Below, in pieces: positions 25,422-33,846 of a DNA stretch of 64,000 bases (position 1 is the stretch's first letter; every line of letters starts with the position of its first letter). Under the pieces are notes generated by a model that saw only the letters and a list, made by a program, of their open reading frames with translations, was not told where the DNA came from and did no database searches. The stretch lies in contig NC_017025.1 of the NCBI RefSeq assembly GCF_000455605.1, positions 806,001-870,000 of the forward strand, in the 5' to 3' direction. Position numbers and translations under genes: made by a program. Source of the DNA: Flavobacterium indicum GPTSA100-9 = DSM 17447. Lineage in GTDB: Bacteria > Bacteroidota > Bacteroidia > Flavobacteriales > Flavobacteriaceae.

Positions 25422-26492
25422 TTAATTGATAACTAAATTTATTTTTCCCCATAAATCATTATCAAAACCAGACATCGCCCAATTCGATGTGTCTGCCGCA
25501 TCGCCCATACGAATTATAACTAATTTTTTACTTGGTACCACATATATTTTTTGGTCATTTTTCCCTAAAGCACAATACATATCGGCTGGAGCATTAGGAA
25601 TAAGACTGCCGTTAAATGTTAATTGCGTTTGAGGCATATGATAAGTACTTTCACCATTGATCCACCATAAATAGCCATATGCTAAATTGATGTTTTGCGA
25701 AGTATGCGTGGCTGAGTTGAAATAAGTAGGATTTATAATTTGATTTCCGTCCCATTTTCCATTAGCTAATGCTAATAGTCCAAAACGCGCCATACTTCTT
25801 GTAGTACTCCAGTACACGCTTAAATCGCCGTCTTGAATCCATGTTCCTGTCATACCAATTTTATCTCTTAGTTTGGTGTTAAAATAAGCACTCCAGGTTT
25901 GTCCAGCAGCATTAGCAACCACATCTTGTAATTTTACATACACATTATGATACGCCCATCTTGTACCAGCATCTGCAACATATTGTAAATTTGCTGGAGC
26001 TACATTGTCGCCCAACGAATCATCTAAGCCAGAAGTCATTGTTAATAAATGCTTGCAGGTTATAAGATTTTCTTTTGCTAAAGGAGCAGAAGTCCAACCC
26101 GTTCCTAAGTAATCCGAAACTTTATTATTAATGTTAATTAAACCTTCTTGTTCTGCTATTCCAGTTACCGTAGAAGTTAGAGTTTTACCAGCACTTGCCC
26201 AATACCAAGGTGAAGTAGCGGTATGGGTGCCAAAATATTTTTCAAGTACAATTTTACCATTGTGAAGCACCATAAAACTTCTGCTGTTTTTTAGTTCTAA
26301 ATAATCGTATAATTGTTGAATATTAGCTGTATTCCAATTTAAACTTTCAGGAGTTTTTGTTTCCCAAGTAGTTGAACCAATTGGTGGAAAATACATTGCT
26401 TCTTCAGTAACGTTATTTTCACTTGAATCATCATTGCTGCAACATAAAAATAGCGCAGAAGTACAAAAAAGTAGTAGATTTTTTATTTTCAT
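25422..26492 (-). CDS. Class C beta-lactamase-like serine hydrolase lipoprotein
   Basis: 356 residues with a lipoprotein signal (LLLFCTSALFLCCSND, Cys near 17-18). The catalytic S-x-x-K is Ser100-A-G-Lys103 (WASAGKTLTS), and the Y-x-N tyrosine motif is in WAYHNVYVK near 190. The C-terminal AYGYLWWINGESTYHM is typical of esterase/EstB-like class C enzymes. The family covers D-aminopeptidases, esterases and lactamases, so the substrate is not clear; the third KTG-type motif is not evident. Converges on the ABC cassette across a shared terminator. Probably outer-membrane or periplasmic. Confidence 0.88.
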   Translation of the reverse strand: MKIKNLLLFCTSALFLCCSNDDSSENNVTEEAMYFPPIGSTTWETKTPESLNWNTANIQQLYDYLELKNSRSFMVLHNGKIVLEKYFGTHTATSPWYWASAGKTLTSTVTGIAEQEGLININNKVSDYLGTGWTSAPLAKENLITCKHLLTMTSGLDDSLGDNVAPANLQYVADAGTRWAYHNVYVKLQDVVANAAGQTWSAYFNTKLRDKIGMTGTWIQDGDLSVYWSTTRSMARFGLLALANGKWDGNQIINPTYFNSATHTSQNINLAYGYLWWINGESTYHMPQTQLTFNGSLIPNAPADMYCALGKNDQKIYVVPSKKLVIIRMGDAADTSNWAMSGFDNDLWGKINLVIN

Positions 26493-26549
26493 AAGTATCG
26501 TTTTTCTGTATTAGACGAAAATAATGGATAATGGTTTAATTGATTGCTG

Positions 26550-27323
26550 TTATATTTTTTTGGCTTCTTCCCAAAATACATCCATTTCAGCTAATGTCAT
26601 TTCGCTTAACGGTTTTCCTATTTCAGTAGCTTTGCTTTCTAAATATTGAAATCTTTTAATGAATTTTTTATTCGTGCGTTCTAACGCATCTTCGGGATTA
26701 ATTTTTAGAAAACGTGCATAATTAATCATTGAGAATAAAACATCTCCAAATTCAGCTTCAATTTTATCCTGATTTTGATTTAAAACTTCAACTTGTAATT
26801 CATTTAATTCCTCTTGTACTTTTTCCCAAACTTGATGTGGTTCTTCCCAATCAAATCCTACGCCTTTAACTTTATCTTGTATGCGACTTGCTTTAACTAG
26901 TGCCGGTAAACTTCTAGGAACACCTTCTAAAACTGATTTTTTTCCTTCTTTGAGTTTTAACTTCTCCCAATTTTGTTTGACTTGTTCCTCGTTTTCAACC
27001 ACCACATCTCCATAAATATGTGGGTGTCGATTAATTAGTTTATCGCAAATACTATGGGCAACATCAGCAATGTCAAAGTCATTAGTTTCACTTCCAATTT
27101 TAGCGTAGAAAACAATGTGTAAAAGTAAATCGCCTAGTTCTTTCTTAACTTCTACTAAATCATGATCTAAAATAGCATCGCCTAATTCATAAGTTTCTTC
27201 TATGGTTAGATGACGTAAGCTTTCTAAGGTTTGTTTTTTATCCCATGGGCATTTTTCTCGTAAATCGTCCATGATGTCTAAAAGTCTGCTGAAAGCGGCA
27301 AGCTGTTCTTCTCTTGTGTGCAT
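26550..27323 (-). CDS. mazG: Nucleoside triphosphate pyrophosphohydrolase MazG
   Basis: 257 residues with two MazG domains (about 10-120 and 150-250). Signatures: CPWDKKQTLESLRHLTIEETYELGDAI with the metal-binding Glu-x-x-Glu motif (EETYE), EVKKELGDLLLHIVFYAKIG, and the second EEPHQVWEKVQEELNELQVEV with EAEFGDVLFSMINYARFL. It hydrolyses non-canonical NTPs to NMP and PPi and affects the stringent response. Length matches E. coli MazG. Follows the OMP gene on the same strand but is separated by that gene's terminator. Confidence 0.96.
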   Translation of the reverse strand: MHTREEQLAAFSRLLDIMDDLREKCPWDKKQTLESLRHLTIEETYELGDAILDHDLVEVKKELGDLLLHIVFYAKIGSETNDFDIADVAHSICDKLINRHPHIYGDVVVENEEQVKQNWEKLKLKEGKKSVLEGVPRSLPALVKASRIQDKVKGVGFDWEEPHQVWEKVQEELNELQVEVLNQNQDKIEAEFGDVLFSMINYARFLKINPEDALERTNKKFIKRFQYLESKATEIGKPLSEMTLAEMDVFWEEAKKI

Positions 27324-27365
27324 GGTTAAGCATATTGATTAAACAAATGTACTTAATTAATAAGC

Positions 27366-27394
27366 AAAAAAAAACCCTGCAAGTGCAGGGTTTT
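27366..27394 (-). terminator. Terminator after the outer-membrane beta-barrel gene
   Basis: CCCTGCA (27375-27381) pairs with TGCAGGG (27384-27390), with A/T tracts on both sides; the minus-strand T run follows the stem. Confidence 0.85.
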
Positions 27395-27415
27395 GATTTA
27401 TTAAAATTCTTTTAA

Positions 27416-28030
27416 TTAGAATTTGTAGTTTACACCGAAAGTAACTGCTCTCCAGTCACCACCGAATGCAAAAGTATTCGTTTTATCAGCACCATTTCCT
27501 CCGTTATCGTTAGAAGTGTAACCTAAAACAGCTACACCAGCCTCGATAGAGAAATTAGATGATACGAAGTAGTTTAAACCAGCGCTTAAACCTAAACCAA
27601 TTTCTTTAGTTTTGAAAGTGTCAGGATAAACAGTACCTGAATTAGCATCAAATTCAGAATCTAAAGTGTTGTAATCAAATCCTAACTGTGCAAATAATGA
27701 AAATTGATTTGCTGGTGTAAAATAGTAACGACCAAAAGCTCCTAAAGCTAAACCTGAGTTAGTAGCATCAGCAACTCCGTTGTCATATTTTAAAGATGAA
27801 TAACCAACAGAAGCACCAACAGCAATGTTTTCACTTACAAAGTAACCTACTTTTGGAGCGATTTCGAAAGCATTAGCTTTGAAATCTCCTGTTTTTGAAG
27901 AACCTAAAGTTAAAGCACCAGAAACGAATGCATCACCTTTTGAAAAACCATTTCCAGCTGGTTTTTCTTCTTGAGCGTTAGCAAAAGTAAAAGCTACTAA
28001 AGCTACAGCAGATAATAAAACTTTTTTCAT
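27416..28030 (-). CDS. Outer-membrane beta-barrel protein
   Basis: 204 residues, signal peptide MKKVLLSAVALVAFTFANAQ cleaved after the Ala-Asn-Ala-Gln site. The mature part is a run of alternating hydrophobic/polar strands with Gly and aromatic girdle residues (APKVGYFVSENIAVGASVGYSS; GLSAGLNYFVSSNFSIEAGVAVLGY), ending GDWRAVTFGVNYKF with a C-terminal Phe. This matches the small eight-strand OmpA/OmpW-like beta-barrel type. No enzyme or peptidoglycan-binding domain follows. Upstream promoter is near consensus. Likely an abundant protein, given the strong promoter and terminator. Confidence 0.9.
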   Translation of the reverse strand: MKKVLLSAVALVAFTFANAQEEKPAGNGFSKGDAFVSGALTLGSSKTGDFKANAFEIAPKVGYFVSENIAVGASVGYSSLKYDNGVADATNSGLALGAFGRYYFTPANQFSLFAQLGFDYNTLDSEFDANSGTVYPDTFKTKEIGLGLSAGLNYFVSSNFSIEAGVAVLGYTSNDNGGNGADKTNTFAFGGDWRAVTFGVNYKF

Positions 28031-28058
28031 ACTTAATTTAATTTTTAAAGTTATGGAG

Positions 28059-28093
28059 CAAAGATATATCGTTTTTTTAATATAAAATACAAA
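28059..28093 (-). promoter_or_regulatory. Promoter of the outer-membrane beta-barrel gene
   Basis: On the minus strand TTTG (28093-28090) and TATCTTTG (28066-28059) are separated by 23 bp, which fits the Bacteroidota consensus well. Confidence 0.7.
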
Positions 28094-28318
28094 AAAAATG
28101 AAGTTGTTAACATTTTTTTTAACAGTAAAAGCATAACTCTATTGATTTTCAAAATGTTAGAAAAGTGTTGTTTTTACTGTTATTTTGTGAAAATTAACAT
28201 TTTTAAGCTCAAGAGTTATTAACAAAGTATTAAATACTCCTTTTGGCTTTGTGTTTATAAAATAAGAGCGATTTCTTGTGTAAAGGTTGTTGGGAAATTT
28301 AACAAGGAAATGTTTAGG

Positions 28319-28347
28319 CAAAAAAAAACACTTCATTTGAAGTGTTT
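28319..28347 (-). terminator. Terminator of the tRNA-Val transcript
   Basis: AAACACTTCA pairs with TGAAGTGTTT with a 2-base loop; minus-strand Ts follow. Confidence 0.8.
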
Positions 28348-28356
28348 AAATTTTGT

Positions 28357-28430
28357 GGGCGATAAGGGATTCGAACCCCTGACCCCCTCGGTGTAAACGA
28401 GGTGCTCTGAACCAGCTGAGCTAATCGCCC
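28357..28430 (-). tRNA. tRNA-Val (anticodon TAC)
   Basis: On the minus strand: acceptor GGGCGAT, D-arm AGCTCAGCTGGTT, anticodon arm CCTCG-TTTACAC-CGAGG with anticodon TAC, T-arm GGGGTTCGAATCCC, and ATCGCCC closing the acceptor. 74 bases without an encoded CCA. The T-arm and stems pair perfectly. Confidence 0.96.
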
Positions 28431-28466
28431 TTGTTTGTAATAGTGTTTGTTTCATTATTACGAGTG

Positions 28467-28496
28467 CAAATATACAGCGGTTTTTCATATTTGCAA
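28467..28496 (-). promoter_or_regulatory. Promoter of tRNA-Val
   Basis: On the minus strand TTG (28496-28494), then 19 bp, then TATATTTG (28474-28467), followed by GC-rich sequence like the rRNA promoters. Confidence 0.6.
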
Positions 28497-28568
28497 GCAT
28501 TATTTTTAAAAAAATGTAAATTAATTTTTAAGTTGCTCGTAGTCAGAAAAATAAAATTTAATTTTTTT

Positions 28569-29783
28569 TTAAATTAGTTCCGCTACTACAAATGTACTTC
28601 CTCCTATATAGATAATATCTTCTTTTGATGCTGTTTTTAGTGCTGCATTTTTAGCTTTCAATACTGAAGAATACGCTTTTCCAATTAAATTGTATTTTAA
28701 AGCTTCTTTTTGAAGAACTTTTTCGTCTAAGCCTCGTTGTACTTTTGGCTTGCAAAAATAATAGGTGGCATTTTTAGGGAATAAAGGGAGTATACTCTCT
28801 AAATCTTTATCATTTACTACACCTAAAACGATATGTAAATGTGATGGGGCTTCTCTTTCTAATTGCTGTAATACTATTTTTAAGCCATGACTGTTATGGG
28901 CAGTGTCACAAATGATTTTTGGATTTGTTTGTAAAATTTGCCATCGGCCTTTTAAACCTGTATTAGTTACTACATTTTTTATTCCATTTTTAATATGTTC
29001 ATTCGTGATATGGAAATGTTTTTTTGCAATTTCACAGGTGGCTACAACGGTTTTTTTATTTTTTATTTGGTAGTCACCTTTTAGTTCCGAAGGGTAATCT
29101 GGTATGTTTTTATCTTGTGCAAAAACGATTTCACTAGAACATTTTTTTGCTTTTTCAATAAACACCATTTTAGTCTCTTTAGTGTATTCACCTATCACTA
29201 CTGGAATATTTGGTTTAATTATCCCTGCTTTTTCACTCGCAATTGCATCTAAGGTAGAGCCCAAAAATTGCATGTGATCAAATCCAATGTTGGTGATTAC
29301 GGATACTAAAGGAGTAATGATATTGGTAGAATCTAATCTTCCACCCATTCCTACTTCTATTAGTGCAATATCAACTTTCTTTTCTGCAAAATATTGAAAA
29401 GCTAATCCAACCGTCATTTCAAAAAAACTTAAATGATGACTCTCAAAAAAACTTTTGTTCTGAAGTACAAATTTTTGAACATATGCTTTGCTAATTGGTC
29501 TGCCATTTATGGTAATTCGTTCTCTGAAATCTTTTAGGTGTGGAGAGGTGTATAGTCCAACTTTATAACGGGCTTCCATAAATACAGATGCCAACATGCT
29601 TGAAGTAGAGCCTTTGCCATTTGTTCCCGCGACATGTATGGATTTAAATTGGGTTTCGGGATTGCTTAAATAATTGGTTAAAGCGATGGTATTGGTTAAA
29701 TCTTTTTTATAAGCAGTAGCCCCTACATTTTGAAACATAGGTAACTGATTATAAAGCCAATTTAAGGTTTCTGTATAGGTCAT
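28569..29783 (-). CDS. folC: Folylpolyglutamate/dihydrofolate synthase FolC
   Basis: 404 residues. Mur-ligase fold: ATP loop HVAGTNGKGSTSSMLASVF near 48-66, the LYTSPHLKDFRERI motif, ALIEVGMGGRLDSTNII, and VITNIGFDHMQFLGSTLDAIASEKAGIIKP. A C-terminal domain includes ICDTAHNSHGL. It adds glutamates to folates and makes dihydrofolate. Starts MTYTETLNWLYNQLPMFQ, a standard N-terminus. Divergent from exbB. Confidence 0.96.
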   Translation of the reverse strand: MTYTETLNWLYNQLPMFQNVGATAYKKDLTNTIALTNYLSNPETQFKSIHVAGTNGKGSTSSMLASVFMEARYKVGLYTSPHLKDFRERITINGRPISKAYVQKFVLQNKSFFESHHLSFFEMTVGLAFQYFAEKKVDIALIEVGMGGRLDSTNIITPLVSVITNIGFDHMQFLGSTLDAIASEKAGIIKPNIPVVIGEYTKETKMVFIEKAKKCSSEIVFAQDKNIPDYPSELKGDYQIKNKKTVVATCEIAKKHFHITNEHIKNGIKNVVTNTGLKGRWQILQTNPKIICDTAHNSHGLKIVLQQLEREAPSHLHIVLGVVNDKDLESILPLFPKNATYYFCKPKVQRGLDEKVLQKEALKYNLIGKAYSSVLKAKNAALKTASKEDIIYIGGSTFVVAELI

Positions 29784-29908
29784 AAAAGAGTAAATGTTTA
29801 ATTTTATAGGAATACAATATAATAATTTAATAAAATTTTAGTTTTACTATTTATAGAAAAATGTATCTTTAGTGCAAATTTGAATATAAATATTAACTTA
29901 TTCGTTTT

Positions 29909-30625
29909 ATGATTGGATTTTTTTTACAAGCCACAGTTGATACTTTAGCGAATGCGGCAAATCAGGTTGCCAATGCAGCAGAAACAGCCAAACAAAATAC
30001 TGAAATTTCTGTTTTAGAATTTATTTTTAAAGGGGGATTCTTTATTATCCCAATTGCAATTTTATTGTTTTATACTATTTATGTTATTGTAGAACGTACT
30101 ATGTATATTAGTAAAACGACTAAAACTGATAATTTTTTATTGAAAGAAGTGCGTACCCATTTAAATAATGGTAATATAGAATTAGCTTTAGGGGCTGCCG
30201 AACGATTGGATAATGCCAATGCAAGAGTAGTAAGAGAAGGTATTATGACTATTGGTCGTCCTATATCTGAAATTGAATCGAATATGGAGCGCCAAGCGCA
30301 AATTGAACTAGGCGAAATGGAAAAACGTTTAGGGCATTTAGGTTTAATTGCAGGTATGGCGCCTACTTTAGGTTTCGTAGGAACAATTGGTGGGGTAATT
30401 AAAATTTTCTATAGTATTTCGATCACGGAAAATATTAGTATTGGTAATATTTCTGGTGGATTATATGAAAAAATGATTTCGTCAGGTGCTGGACTTATCG
30501 TGGGACTTTTTGCTTATGCCGGTTACCATTTATTAAATGGGAAAATTGATCATTTTATGTTAAATGTTCAAAAGCAAGTGTTAGAATTTGTAAATATTAT
30601 TCAAAGACCGAACCATGGCAATTAA
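29909..30625 (+). CDS. exbB: ExbB/TolQ-type proton channel
   Basis: 238 residues, three membrane segments (about 40-62, 145-170 and 185-210). The cytosolic and channel signature is MERQAQIELGEMEKRLGHLGLIAGMAPTLGFVGTIGGVIKIF. With ExbD it uses the proton gradient to energise TonB-dependent uptake across the outer membrane. The N-terminal extension of about 35 residues (TVDTLANAANQVANAAETA) precedes the first membrane segment and could be a signal or a linker. It overlaps exbD by 11 bp. Confidence 0.93.
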   Translation: MIGFFLQATVDTLANAANQVANAAETAKQNTEISVLEFIFKGGFFIIPIAILLFYTIYVIVERTMYISKTTKTDNFLLKEVRTHLNNGNIELALGAAERLDNANARVVREGIMTIGRPISEIESNMERQAQIELGEMEKRLGHLGLIAGMAPTLGFVGTIGGVIKIFYSISITENISIGNISGGLYEKMISSGAGLIVGLFAYAGYHLLNGKIDHFMLNVQKQVLEFVNIIQRPNHGN

Positions 30626-31010
30626 AAGAAATAAACGTTTTCATGCAGAAGTTCATGCGTCCTCAATGAGTGACATCATGTTCTTTTTGTTGTTGTTCTT
30701 TTTGATTATTTCCACGTTGGCAAATCCAAATGTGATTAAAATGACGTTGCCAAAATCGAAAGTAAATGAGAAAACGAATAAACAACATGTGAGTATTTCG
30801 GTAACGGAAGAAAAACAATACTTTATTGATAAACAACCTGTCGCTTTTGAAGAATTAGAAAAAGAATTACTGGCAAAAGTAGGCAATGATAAAGAACAAA
30901 CCGTTGTGGTTCGAATTCCGTTTAATTTGCAAGTACAAGATTTGGTTGATGTTTTACAAATAGGTGTAAAGAACAACATGAAATTTGTAATTGCAACGAA
31001 TCCGAAATAA
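30615..31010 (+). CDS. exbD: ExbD/TolR-type energy-transducing protein
   Basis: 131 residues, one N-terminal membrane segment (about 19-40) that begins MSDIMFFLLLFFLIIST with the membrane Asp used in the proton path, and a small periplasmic domain (about 55-131). It partners ExbB in the same operon. The usual PxVPVS-type tail is replaced by a short VVRIPFNLQVQDLVDVLQIGVKN. TonB itself is not adjacent. Stop is followed by a long hairpin element. Confidence 0.92.
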   Translation: MAIKRNKRFHAEVHASSMSDIMFFLLLFFLIISTLANPNVIKMTLPKSKVNEKTNKQHVSISVTEEKQYFIDKQPVAFEELEKELLAKVGNDKEQTVVVRIPFNLQVQDLVDVLQIGVKNNMKFVIATNPK

Positions 31011-31015
31011 TAGAG

Positions 31016-31106
31016 CTTTTTTGTCTTTCTGAACTTGTTTCAGATTCCTTTAATTCGGAATCAATTGTTATTGAGATTCTGAAATAAATTCAGAATGACA
31101 AAAGAA
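31016..31106. repeat. REP-like inverted repeat between convergent exbD and dioxygenase genes
   Basis: Left arm 31017-31048 and right arm 31073-31104 are imperfect inverted copies (TTTGTCTTTCTGAACTTG-type and its complement). A smaller stem GATTCC/GGAATC (31043-31062) sits inside. Likely acts as a bidirectional terminator and belongs to a dispersed intergenic family. Confidence 0.75.
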
Positions 31107-31107
31107 T

Positions 31108-31992
31108 TTACCCAATCTTAACCGAAGTCATACTCAACGAACCGGCTACAAACTTATCATTAAACAACTGTAATTCTTCATTGTTGTTTTTCAAACCTAA
31201 AGCATATAGTAAAGGTAAATAATGATCGGGTGTGGGTATGGCTAAATTCCATGCTGTACTGTGGTTTTGATAGTTAATCAACGATTTAAAATCCCCTTCT
31301 AACATATACTTATTAAAATCAGTATGGGCTTCTTTGGCCCAATCGTAGCCGTGATTGTCTTTGTTGAAATTAGCCCAATCTACCATTCGTAAATTATGAA
31401 TAATATTACCGCTACCTATAATTAAAATGCCTTTGTTTCGTAACGCTTGTAGTTTTTGAGCCAATTCAAAATGTTTTTCTGGAGCTAAACTGTAATCAAT
31501 ACTCATTTGGATTACTGGAATATTCGCTTCTGGATACAAATGTTTAATTACACTCCAAGCACCATGATCTAGTCCCCAATCGTGATTTAATTCTACTTCT
31601 GTAGGCAGTAAAAGTTCTTTAGTGAATTGAGCCAATTCAGGTGAACCTTTAGCTGGATATTGAACTTCGAAAAGCTCTTTTGGAAATCCACCAAAATCAT
31701 GAATCGTTTGCGGTAGCTCCATAGCGGTTACTTTCGTTCCTTTGGTGTACCAATGTGCAGAAATACATAAAATAGCTGTTGGAGTAGGGATGGTTTTGGC
31801 AATGGTTCTAAATCCTGCCACAAACTCATTTTCTTCAATGGCATTCATAGGGCTTCCGTGTCCTAAAAACAAGACAGGCATTTTTTCTGTATTGGGTAAT
31901 TGATCTTTATAGTTGTAAAGTTGATTTAAATTTTTCATAGCATAAAAAAGTGGTGCTAAACCTAAAATTCCTAAAAATTGTTTTCTGTTCAT
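31108..31992 (-). CDS. LigB-type extradiol dioxygenase (4,5-DOPA dioxygenase-like)
   Basis: 294 residues. Zinc/iron-type ligand motifs: His45 in LGHGSPMN, His in SAHWYTKG near 89, and NHDWGLDHGAWSVIKHLYP near 140-160, with IIGSGNIIHNLRM near 200. These fit the YgiD branch that cleaves catechol-like rings. The N-terminus MNRKQFLGILGLAPLFYAM is hydrophobic and may be a signal or anchor, which is odd for a usually cytosolic family. Start chosen at 31992 over 32001. Substrate unknown. Confidence 0.88.
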   Translation of the reverse strand: MNRKQFLGILGLAPLFYAMKNLNQLYNYKDQLPNTEKMPVLFLGHGSPMNAIEENEFVAGFRTIAKTIPTPTAILCISAHWYTKGTKVTAMELPQTIHDFGGFPKELFEVQYPAKGSPELAQFTKELLLPTEVELNHDWGLDHGAWSVIKHLYPEANIPVIQMSIDYSLAPEKHFELAQKLQALRNKGILIIGSGNIIHNLRMVDWANFNKDNHGYDWAKEAHTDFNKYMLEGDFKSLINYQNHSTAWNLAIPTPDHYLPLLYALGLKNNNEELQLFNDKFVAGSLSMTSVKIG

Positions 31993-32160
31993 TTTTATCA
32001 ATTTTTAATTGATATTTGTATATACAAATGTATGAATTGTTTTTTAGAAATCTGTTAAATAGTATTAAATTTTTAGTGTACTCATTTTTTTGTTATTAAA
32101 ATGTGTCTGATAAGAAAAGAATTTCATTTTGTAATGTGCTAGCTATAACTAATAATTTTT

Positions 32161-32168
32161 TAACTTTG
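32161..32168 (+). promoter_or_regulatory. -7 element for pyrD
   Basis: TAACTTTG 18 bp before the ATG at 32187. No TTTG at the expected -33 position. Confidence 0.45.
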
Positions 32169-32186
32169 TGCAAACAACACAACAAC

Positions 32187-33227
32187 ATGTATAAATTACT
32201 TATTCGTCCATTACTTTTCTGTTTCGATCCAGAAAAAGTGCATTATTTTACCTTTTCAGCCTTAAGAGTAATTAATAAAATTCCGATTGTTTCTTCCATT
32301 TTTAATTCGTTTTATCAATTCGAAGATAAGCGTCTGGAACGAGAAGTTTTTGGTTTAAAGTTTAAAAATCCGGTTGGGTTAGCGGCTGGTTTTGATAAAG
32401 ATGCTAAATTGTACAAAGAATTGTCAAATTTAGGTTTTGGATTTATAGAAATTGGTACATTAACCCCAAAAGCACAAGACGGAAATCCAAAAAAACGATT
32501 GTTTCGTTTGCAAGAAGACAGCGGAATAATTAATCGAATGGGTTTTAACAACGGTGGTGTTTTAGAGGCTGTAGAGCGATTAAAGAAAAACAACGGACAC
32601 GTTTTAATTGGCGGGAATATTGGAAAAAACAAAGTTACACCAAATGAAAATGCAACGGATGATTACGTAATTTGTTTTAATGCATTATACGATTATGTTG
32701 ATTATTTCGTTGTAAATGTAAGTTCACCTAACACGCCTGGTTTAAGAGAATTGCAGGATAGAGAACCGCTAACAAAATTATTACAAGCGTTACAAGATTT
32801 AAATAATCAAAAAACGGTCACCCTGAGCTTGTCGAAGGGAAAACCCATTTTATTAAAAATTGCTCCCGATTTAACCAATGAGCAGTTGTTGGATATCATT
32901 GCGATTGTAAATGATACAAAAATAGCTGGAGTTATTGCTACTAATACGACATTATCTAGAGATGGCTTGCAATCGGTTAACAAAATTGAAGCGGGTGGAT
33001 TGTCTGGTAAACCATTAACGAAACGTTCTACTGAAGTCATTCGTTTTTTAGCAGAAAAAAGTAATCATGCTTTTCCGATTATTGGAGTTGGTGGTATACA
33101 TACAGCAGAAGATGCTATTGAAAAGTTAAATGCTGGGGCTAGTTTAGTACAGTTGTATACTGGATTTATTTACGAAGGGCCGCAATTAATAAAAGATATT
33201 AATAAGAAGATTTTACAATTGCAATAG
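32187..33227 (+). CDS. pyrD: Dihydroorotate dehydrogenase (quinone), class 2
   Basis: 346 residues from the ATG at 32187. Oxidises dihydroorotate with quinone in pyrimidine synthesis; membrane-associated through its N-terminal segment ([22 protein letters not shown]). Active-site features: [54 protein letters not shown] and the FMN loops [28 protein letters not shown]. Residues 211-218 (VTLSLSKG) are encoded by a REP-like 24-bp element inserted in frame in a loop before [10 protein letters not shown]. The enzyme should still fold because the site is a surface loop. Confidence 0.95.
   Translation: MYKLLIRPLLFCFDPEKVHYFTFSALRVINKIPIVSSIFNSFYQFEDKRLEREVFGLKFKNPVGLAAGFDKDAKLYKELSNLGFGFIEIGTLTPKAQDGNPKKRLFRLQEDSGIINRMGFNNGGVLEAVERLKKNNGHVLIGGNIGKNKVTPNENATDDYVICFNALYDYVDYFVVNVSSPNTPGLRELQDREPLTKLLQALQDLNNQKTVTLSLSKGKPILLKIAPDLTNEQLLDIIAIVNDTKIAGVIATNTTLSRDGLQSVNKIEAGGLSGKPLTKRSTEVIRFLAEKSNHAFPIIGVGGIHTAEDAIEKLNAGASLVQLYTGFIYEGPQLIKDINKKILQLQ
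32816..32839 (+). repeat. REP-like 24-bp element inside pyrD
   Basis: Contains CCCTGAGCTTGTCGAAGGG, a motif common in dispersed intergenic repeats of many bacteria. It adds eight codons in frame. Confidence 0.8.
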
Positions 33228-33264
33228 AGAATACAAAAATCAATAACAATTTTTAACGATTATT

Positions 33265-33783
33265 ATGACTGTTAAAAAAATCAATGAAAGTATTTTAAGC
33301 GGAGAATTAAAGTTATCATTTTTAAATATAATTGATCAATTTTGGATTTCGATTTTATTTTTTTCTATGCCTTTTCTTATAATTTTAATATCAATTAATA
33401 AACCATTTGATTTTAAAAATGAAAGATTTATAATAATTCTTATAGTTTCTTTTTCTATAAGTCTATTTGGTTATTTTCTTCAAAAAAGTAAATTGAAATT
33501 GAAAAGTGTTCAAACAAATTTTTCATATGAAGTTTTAATTCAGAAAATAGAAAGTTTAGCTGTTAACTTAAATTGGAAATTAAAAGTAAAAAAAAGTAAT
33601 TATTTTTTGTTTGTAACAAATCCAAAACTAACATCTGGAAGTTGGGGAGAACAAATTACTGTTTTAATAAAAGGAAGTAGAGTTTATGTAAATAGTGTTT
33701 GCGATTTAAATAAAAGAACTTCTATAGTTTCATTTGGACGAAATAAAAAAAACGAACTCGCAATATTGCAAAACATAAAATAA
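33265..33783 (+). CDS. Hypothetical membrane protein
   Basis: 172 residues with two membrane segments near 28-45 and 53-72 and a soluble C-terminal half of about 100 residues. No signal motif and no recognised domain. The C-terminal half (SLAVNLNWKLKVKKSNYFLFVTNPKLTSGSWGEQITVLIKGSRVYVNSVCD) looks like a beta-rich domain that could sit in the cytosol or membrane surface. It lies between pyrD and rdgB, 37 bp downstream of pyrD. Function unknown; coding is supported by composition and consistent start context. Confidence 0.75.
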   Translation: MTVKKINESILSGELKLSFLNIIDQFWISILFFSMPFLIILISINKPFDFKNERFIIILIVSFSISLFGYFLQKSKLKLKSVQTNFSYEVLIQKIESLAVNLNWKLKVKKSNYFLFVTNPKLTSGSWGEQITVLIKGSRVYVNSVCDLNKRTSIVSFGRNKKNELAILQNIK

Positions 33784-33846
33784 TACATTTTCATTAAAAA
33801 ATCCATTTAATCCTTTAAAATCCGCGTGCCAATAAAAAAGAAAACC

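Larger units (their letters stand above)
28031..28356. other. Intergenic region between OMP gene and tRNA-Val
   Basis: 326 bp without a gene. It holds the OMP promoter (28059-28093) on the left and the tRNA-Val terminator on the right. Between them I see only AT-rich sequence. Confidence 0.6.

Noticed and set aside
32103..32186. Longer PyrD with 28 extra residues
   Set aside because: The extension overlaps the -7 element and the family starts at [11 protein letters not shown].
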